A stretch of DNA of 64,000 bases from an uncultured Bacteroidales bacterium (GTDB lineage Bacteria; Bacteroidota; Bacteroidia; Bacteroidales; P3): positions 124,001 to 188,000 of the forward strand of contig ONBK01000004.1 in the NCBI GenBank assembly GCA_900316055.1. Direction: 5' to 3'. This document shows positions 58,463-64,000 of the stretch, one piece after another; the first letter of the stretch is position 1, and each line of letters opens with the position of its first letter. A program made the translations under genes and the position numbers. Under the pieces are notes generated by a model. That model did no database searches. It was not told the DNA's origin and saw nothing but the letters and a program-made list of their open reading frames with translations.

Positions 58463-58571
58463 CACTCGTAAACCGAATGTTAAACAACGGTTGTCTGGCA
58501 GACTAATGGGTCCTGTCTGTTTTGGCGACTGAAAAGTAAATAAATAGAACCCACCTAAATATCAATCACCT

Positions 58572-59903
58572 ATGAAAAAAATGATTCTCATTGCTGCCTT
58601 GCTGGCGACCTTCATTCCTTCCCACGCACAGAACACCTACGACTTCTCGGCCGTGACTTCGAGCGGCGACACCCTCTATTATCTTATCGATAACGGCGCC
58701 GCCGTGGTGACCTGCCCCGGCGACATCGACGAGGAGGACTATTGGAGCGAGGGCATTGCCCAGCCGCAAGGGTCGCTGGTCATCGACAGCACGGTGACCT
58801 GGGGCGACACCACCTATACCGTCGTCGCCATCGGCGAATATGCCTTCTACGGCTGCAGCGGCATCACCTCGGTCACCCTCCCCGGCACGATGAGCCTCAT
58901 CGAGGGCTATGCCTTCTACGACTGCATCAATCTGGCCTCGGTCAGCATCCCCGCCAGCGTGACCGACTTCGGCCATTATGTCTTCTCGGGCACGGCGCTG
59001 CCGGAGCCTTACTACAAAGACTCCGTCTTCGTCTATATGCCGGTCGCCGCCACGGGCGTCTACACCATCCCCGACCAGATCACCTACATCTGCGGCGGTG
59101 CCTTCTACCGCTGTGCCAGCCTCACCCATGTGGTCATCCCCAACTCCGTCACCGAGATTGGCCCCGGCGCCTTCCTCGACTGCGACGGCCTGACGCAACC
59201 CCTCTACAACAACACCCTCTTCGTCCGCCTGCCCCTGACCCATAGCGGCAGCTACACCATCCCCGACGGCATCCTCACGGTGTGCGCCTCGGCCTTTGTC
59301 CGCGACACAGGCCTGACGGCACTGGTGATGCCCAACAGCGTCACCACCATGGGCAACGGCGCCTTCAGCAGCTGCACAGCCCTGACGGCGGTCACCCTCT
59401 CCCAATCCCTCACCGCGTTACCCAACTTCGCCTTCATGGGATGCACGGCGCTAACCACCGTCACGCTGCCCGCCAGCGTCGGTCGCATTGGCACCATGGC
59501 CTTCCGCAACTGCTCCGCGTTGGACACCCTCGTGGTGAAGGCCACCGTGCCGCCCAGCGTCACCTCGATGTCGTTCCGAAACATCCCCGCCAGCTGCCTC
59601 CTCGTCGTCCCCTGCGGCACCCTGGAAGCCTACACCGAGGCCTGGAGCACCTACTTCAGCCAGATAGTCGAAGACTGCGGTAGCGAAGGCATCGACGACA
59701 TCGCCACCTCCGACATCAAAGTCTACGCCCGCGACGGCCGCATCGTGGTCGAAGGTGCCGATGGCCAGCAGGTGAATGTTTTCGACCTGATGGGCCGCAA
59801 AATTCAAGCAATCAAGCAATCAAGCTGTCAAGCATTACCTACAGGTGTTTATATGGTAAAAGTGGGTAATTATCCTGCCCGCAAAGTGGCGGTGGTCAAA
59901 TAA
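58572..59903 (+). CDS. BspA-like leucine-rich-repeat protein with T9SS sorting domain
   Basis: 443 aa. Signal peptide ILIAALLATFIPSHAQ. Then about nine LRR_5 (BspA-type) units (ITSVTLPGTMSLIEGYAFYDCINLASVSIP; TAVTLSQSLTALPNFAFMGCTALTTVTLP). The C-terminus (KVYARDGRIVVEGADGQQVNVFDLMGRK...LPTGVYMVKVGNYPARKVAVVK) is a T9SS type A sorting domain, interrupted by the microrepeat peptide IQAIKQSSCQAL. Such proteins are secreted to the surface and often bind host or dietary ligands. Its promoters lie 170 and 110 bp upstream, giving a long leader. Confidence 0.88.
   Translation: MKKMILIAALLATFIPSHAQNTYDFSAVTSSGDTLYYLIDNGAAVVTCPGDIDEEDYWSEGIAQPQGSLVIDSTVTWGDTTYTVVAIGEYAFYGCSGITSVTLPGTMSLIEGYAFYDCINLASVSIPASVTDFGHYVFSGTALPEPYYKDSVFVYMPVAATGVYTIPDQITYICGGAFYRCASLTHVVIPNSVTEIGPGAFLDCDGLTQPLYNNTLFVRLPLTHSGSYTIPDGILTVCASAFVRDTGLTALVMPNSVTTMGNGAFSSCTALTAVTLSQSLTALPNFAFMGCTALTTVTLPASVGRIGTMAFRNCSALDTLVVKATVPPSVTSMSFRNIPASCLLVVPCGTLEAYTEAWSTYFSQIVEDCGSEGIDDIATSDIKVYARDGRIVVEGADGQQVNVFDLMGRKIQAIKQSSCQALPTGVYMVKVGNYPARKVAVVK
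59802..59836 (+). repeat. In-frame CAATCAAG microrepeat in the LRR gene
   Basis: It encodes IQAIKQSSCQAL within the sorting domain, between the GRK and TGVYMVKV strands. Confidence 0.75.
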
Positions 59904-59922
59904 TTAATGGAGTAATATTATT

Positions 59923-60170
59923 ATGGACAACAATAAGAAAAAGAGGTACGAAGCCCCCACGCTGACTGTGGTGACCTTCAAGGTCGAACGGGGGTAGGCC
60001 GTCCTCGAAGCCAAGGGCTGTGTTTTCCTGCCCGCTGCGGGCAGACGGGATTCAGTTGAGGGCTACTGGTCTTCTACGCAATCCTCTGTCTCAATAGCGT
60101 ATTTCTTGTGCTTTAATCTTTACGAGGTGGAAATGCACAACAATGGCAGTCGCCACCGCGGGGAAGCGCT
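59923..60170 (+). pseudogene. Decayed small-peptide/FISUMP fusion pseudogene
   Basis: The frame begins MDNNKKKRYEAPTLTVVTFK, then VERG and TAG, where the 61-aa peptide at 12.8 kb has VSFKTERGYA. The stop (59995-59997) thus stands for the Tyr codon. In the same frame after the stop the sequence reads GCVFLPAAGRRD, EGYWSSTQSSVSIAYFLCFN, a FISUMP tail like that of the lipoprotein at 11.1 kb. The long middle of the lipoprotein is missing. A deletion that fused the two and a nonsense change explain it best. Confidence 0.7.
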
Positions 60171-60210
60171 GCGCCATCTCGATGCGCAACGCTGGAGTGT
60201 GTTTTCGACT

Positions 60211-61017
60211 TTACTCTGCTTGCCGAAACCATTCCCAACTGAGTTCTGCCTGGCGGTGGAGCATCTCGAGGCCGTCCTTTGCTTTGGCACCGAGGGCGGC
60301 AGCTTCGCGCAGGAGGCGCGTGGGAGAAGGGTTGTAGATGAGGTCGTAGATAAGGATTGCCTGATTATCTGAGTGCTTGAGTGCTTGAGTGAAAGGTGAA
60401 AGATCAAGCGGGGTGGCATCGACGGCGGGGTACATGCCGACGGGGGTGGCGTTGACAATCAAGGTGAGAGGTGAGAGGTGAGGGGTGAAAGACACCAATT
60501 CTTCGTAGCTGATGGCGTGCTCGTGCTGGTCGGGGTGACGGCTGACGAACGTATATTCAATTCCCAGTGCTCCCAAGGCGTAGGCTACCGCACGGGCGGC
60601 ACCACCGGTACCGAGGATGAACGATTGCCTGATTGCTTGATTGTTTGATTGAATAAATACTTGAAGGGTCTCTTGGAAGGCGGGAGCATCGGTGTTATGG
60701 CCTATCAGTCTAATTGCCTGATTGCCTGATTGGCTGGTTGCTTGACGTTCTACGGTGACGCAGTTGACGGCACCGACAGCGGCGGCGCTCTCGTCCAAGG
60801 CGTCGAGCAGCGGGATAATCTCCTGCTTGTAGGGCACGGTGACATTGAATCCGTCGATATGGTCGCGCCGAACCCAGTCGCACAGCCCTTCGAGCGTAGG
60901 CATCTCGACGAGGCTGTAGCTATGGCCGCACAGCCCTTCACGGGCGAAGAGTTCCTCGAACCAACGTTGTGAGTACGAGTGCCCAAGACGACGTCCTATG
61001 AGTGCAAAACGTTTCAT
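60211..61017 (-). CDS. aroE: Shikimate dehydrogenase
   Basis: 268 aa from ATG 61017 (a Met four codons earlier is less likely). It reduces 3-dehydroshikimate with NADPH in aromatic amino acid synthesis. Motifs: GRRLGHSYSQ, FNVTVPYKQEI with catalytic Lys (about 57-67), GHNTD (106-110), cofactor loop GTGGAARAVAYAL (136-148) and NATPVGM (189-195). Four microrepeat segments are in frame: TSQSGNQAIR (about 94-103), FIQSNNQAIRQS (121-132), HLSPLTLI (180-187) and LSPFTQALKHSDNQAILI (206-223). They fall next to conserved blocks and not in them. Confidence 0.92.
   Translation of the reverse strand: MKRFALIGRRLGHSYSQRWFEELFAREGLCGHSYSLVEMPTLEGLCDWVRRDHIDGFNVTVPYKQEIIPLLDALDESAAAVGAVNCVTVERQATSQSGNQAIRLIGHNTDAPAFQETLQVFIQSNNQAIRQSFILGTGGAARAVAYALGALGIEYTFVSRHPDQHEHAISYEELVSFTPHLSPLTLIVNATPVGMYPAVDATPLDLSPFTQALKHSDNQAILIYDLIYNPSPTRLLREAAALGAKAKDGLEMLHRQAELSWEWFRQAE
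60349..60402 (-). repeat. In-frame microrepeat in aroE (C-terminal)
   Basis: CTTTCAC and CAATCAAG-type units read on the minus strand as LSPFTQALKHSDNQAI. Confidence 0.75.
60457..60491 (-). repeat. In-frame CTCACCT microrepeat in aroE
   Basis: It encodes FTPHLSPLTLI just before the conserved NATPVGM motif. Confidence 0.7.
60624..60657 (-). repeat. In-frame CAATCAAG microrepeat in aroE (middle)
   Basis: It encodes IQSNNQAIRQS immediately before the cofactor loop FILGTGGAA. Confidence 0.8.
60706..60746 (-). repeat. In-frame CAATCAGG microrepeat in aroE (N-terminal)
   Basis: It encodes QATSQSGNQAIRL just before the conserved GHNTD. Confidence 0.8.
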
Positions 61018-61076
61018 ACCGGACTGCAAAAATACTAAAAAAGTTTAAAGTTTGAGGGTTAAAGTGTAAAGAAAGG

Positions 61077-61106
61077 TTGACAATTGAATTTTTTTGATTA
61101 CCTTTG
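61077..61106 (+). promoter_or_regulatory. Promoter of the EEP hydrolase gene
   Basis: TTG (61077), 19 bases, TACCTTTG (61099-61106). RNA would begin near 61113, only 5 or so bases before ATG 61118, so an in-frame ATG at 61094 cannot be the start. Confidence 0.65.
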
Positions 61107-61117
61107 CAGTTCGAAAA

Positions 61118-62227
61118 ATGAAAGTATTTCGCATTATATTATTAGTATTCAATATTCTTGCCGCGCTGGGGCTGGTAGCGACGACGTTAGCGGAACTTAT
61201 CGCTCCTTCTTCGAATATTCTGCCGTCGGTGCTGACCTACGGCTTCCTGCCGATGCTGGTACTCAACTTAGTGCTGCTGATAGTGTGGCTCTGCATGGGG
61301 CGCTGGGAATTCCTCATCTCCGCCGGCACCATCCTTCTCCGCTTCTCTTACATCGGCCTTTTCTTCCAGATTGGCGGCACCTCGGAAGTGCCTCCCGCCG
61401 ACGAGCATCCCCATATGGTGACCCTCCTGAGCTACAACCTCCACAATTTCGGGGGCAGGAAATTTGAGGCGGCCGCCTCTGCCGAACATGCCGATGCCTT
61501 CCTCCAACTGCTGGACGAAAACAACCACCCCGATATCCTCTGCCTCCAGGAATACTCCGCAGTACCCGACCGCAATGTCACCGACAGCCTGACGGCCCGC
61601 GGCTATCTTCACCGCTACGGTGCCCACGGCGGCAGCGACAACCCCTCCGGCACGGTGGTCTTCTCGAAGCTGCCCATCACCTACGTGAAGCATATCGACC
61701 AACAGAAAGTCCTCGTGGAGTTGCAAAAGGGCAAGCGCAAGTTCCGCGTCTGCTGCGTCCACATGGACAGCTACCAGTTCACCCTCGACAACCGCAGCGA
61801 CATCGACGACATGCGCCACGGCAAACTCGACTCCACCACACGCCGCACTCTGAGCAAAGCCAAAGAAACGGTGCTCTGTCACGAGAAAGAGTGGAAAGAA
61901 CTGCTGCGCCCCTTGGTGACGGGCAGCAGTGTGCCGATGCTGCTGGCGGGCGACATGAACGACATCCCCGGCTCGTGGCTCTACGGACAGATTACCGACT
62001 ATCTCGACGACACCTACTGCGACGAGGGCTCCGGATTCTGCACCACCTTCAACGGCGGCAGCGGAAAACTGCTACCCTTGGGCCACAACTGGCTTCCCCA
62101 GTTCCGCATCGACATGGTGTTCCACAGCCCCGAGTTCACCACCCTCAGCTACCATCGCATCAAGAGCGACATCTCGGACCACTACCCGGTGCTGGTAGCT
62201 CTGGAACTAAGGAGTGAAAGGGAGTGA
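61118..62227 (+). CDS. Endonuclease/exonuclease/phosphatase (EEP) family membrane protein
   Basis: 369 aa. Three N-terminal membrane segments (IILLVFNILAALGLVATTLAELI; YGFLPMLVLNLVLLIVWLCM; FLISAGTILLRFSYIGLFFQI), then an EEP domain: LLSYNLHNFGG, DILCLQEYS with the metal-binding Glu, LLAGDMNDIPGSW and SDHYPVLVALEL with the catalytic Asp-His. These are the hallmark residues of metal-dependent phosphodiesterases. The substrate may be nucleic acid, phospholipid or an inositol-type phosphate. Its stop overlaps the region just before nth. Confidence 0.85.
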   Translation: MKVFRIILLVFNILAALGLVATTLAELIAPSSNILPSVLTYGFLPMLVLNLVLLIVWLCMGRWEFLISAGTILLRFSYIGLFFQIGGTSEVPPADEHPHMVTLLSYNLHNFGGRKFEAAASAEHADAFLQLLDENNHPDILCLQEYSAVPDRNVTDSLTARGYLHRYGAHGGSDNPSGTVVFSKLPITYVKHIDQQKVLVELQKGKRKFRVCCVHMDSYQFTLDNRSDIDDMRHGKLDSTTRRTLSKAKETVLCHEKEWKELLRPLVTGSSVPMLLAGDMNDIPGSWLYGQITDYLDDTYCDEGSGFCTTFNGGSGKLLPLGHNWLPQFRIDMVFHSPEFTTLSYHRIKSDISDHYPVLVALELRSERE

Positions 62228-62247
62228 GGGGACAAAAGATAAGCAAA

Positions 62248-62880
62248 ATGAAGATTCAAGAGAGATATAATCAGGTCATCAGCCGTTTCGAGGAGGCGAT
62301 GCCGGTGGCGGAGACGGAGCTGCACTACGGTTCACCGTTCCAGCTGCTGGTGGCAGTGATGCTCTCGGCACAGTGTACCGACAAGCGTGTCAACATGGTC
62401 ACCCCTGCCCTCTTCGAGGCCTACCCCGATGCCGCCGCGATGGCGCAAGCCACTCCCGACGACCTCTTCCACTACATACACTCTGTCTCCTACCCCAACA
62501 GCAAGAGCCAGCATCTGGCGGCCATGGCCCGCATGCTGGTGAACGACTACGGCGGCGAGGTGCCCGACAATATCGACGACCTGCAGCGCCTACCAGGTGT
62601 GGGGCGCAAGACCGCCAACGTGATGGCTGTCGTGGCCTTCGAACAGCCCGCCATGCCGGTAGACACCCATGTCTTCCGCGTCTCGAACCGCATCGGCCTC
62701 ACCTGCCACTCCAAGACGCCCCTCGAGACCGAGCGTACCCTCACCAAACACATCCCGCCCGAGAAACTCTCCAAAGCTCACCACTGGCTTATCCTCCACG
62801 GCCGCTACGTATGCCAAGCCCGACGGCCAAAATGCGGCGAATGCTTTCTGGCCGACATCTGCAAATACAATAACGGCTAA
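62248..62880 (+). CDS. nth: Endonuclease III
   Basis: 210 aa from ATG 62248 (a GTG at 62224 overlaps the previous stop and adds eight non-conserved residues). DNA glycosylase/AP lyase for oxidised pyrimidines. LLVAVMLSAQCTDKRVN, helix-hairpin-helix LPGVGRKTANV with the catalytic Lys, and VDTHVFRVSNR with the catalytic Asp are all present. The four cysteines that hold the 4Fe-4S cluster (C-x6-C-x2-C-x5-C in CQARRPKCGECFLADIC) are kept. It is 20 bp downstream of the EEP gene. Confidence 0.95.
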   Translation: MKIQERYNQVISRFEEAMPVAETELHYGSPFQLLVAVMLSAQCTDKRVNMVTPALFEAYPDAAAMAQATPDDLFHYIHSVSYPNSKSQHLAAMARMLVNDYGGEVPDNIDDLQRLPGVGRKTANVMAVVAFEQPAMPVDTHVFRVSNRIGLTCHSKTPLETERTLTKHIPPEKLSKAHHWLILHGRYVCQARRPKCGECFLADICKYNNG

Positions 62881-62892
62881 TAACATTATTGA

Positions 62893-62927
62893 AACGGCGA
62901 ATTGTACTAATTAATCTAAGCTACGCA
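62893..62927 (+). repeat. Inverted repeat flanking the GxxExxY gene, left arm
   Basis: 35 bp starting AACGGCGAATT and ending ATCTAAGCTACGCA. It is complementary to 63375-63409 in 31 of 35 positions. Confidence 0.85.
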
Positions 62928-62952
62928 ATACAATTTTTAACGAATTACTCTA

Positions 62953-63360
62953 ATGGAAGGAGCACTTCTTCATAAAAATGAATCTTTTGCTATTATCGGG
63001 GCAGCTATGGAGGTCCACCGAACGCTAGGTTGCGGTTTTGTAGAACCTGTCTACCAGGAAGCATTAGCCATTGAACTATCCAAAAGGAACATCCCCTTTG
63101 AACGAGAAAAAGAACTCACTATTGAATACAAAGGAAACAAACTATCCAAAACCTTCCGTGCCGATTTTATTTGCTACGATAATATAATCTTGGAACTAAA
63201 AGCAACATCGGACTTCGCTGACGAACATTATGCACAGATATACTCCTATCTGAAAGCCAGCAAAATGGATTTAGGTATCTTGATTAACTTTGGGAAAACA
63301 TCGTTAGAATATGAGCGAATCCCTGCCAGCAAAAAATGGCGTCATGATTCGAGTAATTAG
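62953..63360 (+). CDS. GxxExxY protein (PD-(D/E)xK nuclease-like fold)
   Basis: 135 aa. GFVEPVY (residues about 28-34) is the name-giving GxxExxY motif. DFICYDNIILELKAT is the D-(x)n-E-x-K of the PD-(D/E)xK fold. The C-terminus LGILINFGKTSLEYERI fits the family. These are small proteins of unknown role that often occur in several copies per genome. The gene is AT-richer than nth and lies between 35-bp inverted repeats, pointing to a mobile cassette. Confidence 0.88.
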   Translation: MEGALLHKNESFAIIGAAMEVHRTLGCGFVEPVYQEALAIELSKRNIPFEREKELTIEYKGNKLSKTFRADFICYDNIILELKATSDFADEHYAQIYSYLKASKMDLGILINFGKTSLEYERIPASKKWRHDSSN

Positions 63361-63374
63361 CCCCAAATTCAGAC

Positions 63375-63409
63375 TGCGTAGCTTAGATAAATTAGACAAA
63401 TTCGCCGTT
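63375..63409 (-). repeat. Inverted repeat flanking the GxxExxY gene, right arm
   Basis: Partner of the left arm at 62893-62927. It runs directly into an 18-bp tandem repeat. Confidence 0.85.
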
Positions 63410-63466
63410 AAAAAGAACTTTGATGTTAAATAGAATTTTGCTGTTAAATAGAATTTTGCTGTTAAT
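63407..63466. repeat. 18-bp tandem repeat before the BatA-like gene
   Basis: GTTAAAAAGAACTTTGAT (63407), GTTAAATAGAATTTTGCT (63425), the same again (63443), then GTTAAT. About 3.3 units, ending at the start region of the next gene. Confidence 0.88.
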
Positions 63467-63478
63467 ATGATTGTAGGA

Positions 63479-64000
63479 ATGATCTTTCTTCAACCGGCTT
63501 TCCTCTGGGGTCTTTTGGCATTGGCCGTTCCCATTGCGGTGCACCTCTTCAACTTCCGCCGCTACCGCAAGGTCTACTTCAGCAATGTCGACCGCCTGAG
63601 TGAGGTGCGAAGCGAGAAACGCAAGGTGCGACAGCTGCGCCGATGGTTGGTGCTGCTGATGCGCTGTCTGGCCATCGTCGGCCTTGTGCTGGCCTTCGCC
63701 CAGCCCACGCTGCCTGGCAGCGAGCAGCTGCAGTCGGGCACCACTGCCGTGAGCGTCTATGTGGACAACTCGTTCAGCATGGAGAATAACGGCAGCGACG
63801 GCAGCCAACTGGAGACCGCCAAGCAGAAAGCCCGCGAGATTGCCGCCGCCTACCGCCCCGGCGACCGCTTCCAGCTGCTCTCCAACACCCTTGCCGGCGA
63901 AGAGTTCCGCTGGCTGAGCCGCGAGGAATTCCTCGATGCTGTCGAAGCCCTACAGATCAATCCCGCCACCCGTCGTCTCGGCGAGGTGGCACAGCGGCAG
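63479..64000 (+). CDS. BatA-like N-terminal domain protein (3' truncated by window)
   Basis: 174 residues are visible and the frame is open to the window end. MIFLQPAFLWGLLALAVPIAVHLFNFRRYRKVYFSNVDRL is the BatA N-terminal membrane signature; a second membrane segment follows (RWLVLLMRCLAIVGLVLAFA). SVYVDNSFSMEN begins a von Willebrand-like domain with a DxSxS-like motif. ATG 63479 is preferred because family members begin M-x-F-L-x-P; ATG 63467 is four codons earlier. This domain type is common in Bacteroidota next to BatA/DUF4159 genes. Confidence 0.82.
   Translation, partial: MIFLQPAFLWGLLALAVPIAVHLFNFRRYRKVYFSNVDRLSEVRSEKRKVRQLRRWLVLLMRCLAIVGLVLAFAQPTLPGSEQLQSGTTAVSVYVDNSFSMENNGSDGSQLETAKQKAREIAAAYRPGDRFQLLSNTLAGEEFRWLSREEFLDAVEALQINPATRRLGEVAQRQ

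Overview
The window looks like chromosomal DNA of a Bacteroidota bacterium, most likely an uncultured Bacteroidales. The evidence is several type IX secretion (T9SS) C-terminal sorting domains (both the short type A and the longer gliding-associated type B), BspA-like leucine-rich repeats, FISUMP-like and imelysin lipoproteins, an EF-G2 (FusA2) paralog, DUF4159 and GIN-domain (DUF2807) proteins, and promoters of the Bacteroidota form TTTG-N19-TAnnTTTG. Most genes are GC-rich. The AT-rich stretch at about 49.8-56.7 kb stands out as accessory DNA.

Layout. 0-1.1 kb: end of a MORN/YwqK protein and maf. 1.2-12.8 kb (minus): a surface-protein operon of a 61-aa peptide, a FISUMP-type lipoprotein, a 3127-aa T9SS cargo protein and a small lipoprotein. 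13.2-22.2 kb: a coiled-coil secreted protein, ettA, recJ, mnmA, rsmE, DUF4159, a GIN-domain protein and a CDF metal transporter. 22.4-30.8 kb: an iron/cytochrome block (outer-membrane barrel, imelysin, di-haem oxidoreductase, a YafQ-type toxin pair, a CGPC thioredoxin-like lipoprotein and a ResB/CcsA fusion). 30.9-49.4 kb: a methyltransferase, two tRNA-Leu genes, a 1541-aa orphan secreted protein, two carboxypeptidase-regulatory-like proteins, prfA, two tandem T9SS type B proteins, a Wzx-like flippase and fusA2. 49.8-56.7 kb: accessory island with membrane/zinc-ribbon/Sel1 proteins, a structured RNA candidate, a CBS-HEPN protein and an AbiE-type toxin-antitoxin pair. 56.9-64 kb: NCS2 permease, LRR protein, a decayed peptide/FISUMP pseudogene, aroE, an EEP hydrolase, nth, a GxxExxY gene between inverted repeats, and the start of a BatA-like gene.

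The most unusual signals are these. (1) Microrepeats of 7-8 bp occur between genes and also in frame inside core genes (maf, rsmE, aroE and others), giving recurring peptides such as QSxNQAI, LSTFHFP and HLSPFT. (2) A GxxExxY nuclease-fold gene lies between 35-bp inverted repeats. (3) A 55-bp element with about 91% identity sits in front of both the iron-uptake operon and the cytochrome c maturation gene. (4) A promoter-led RNA candidate with two mutually exclusive folds precedes the membrane-protein operon. (5) fusA2 has a three-way-junction leader and lacks the catalytic GTPase histidine. All functions are inferred from reading the sequence; no database search or folding program was run.
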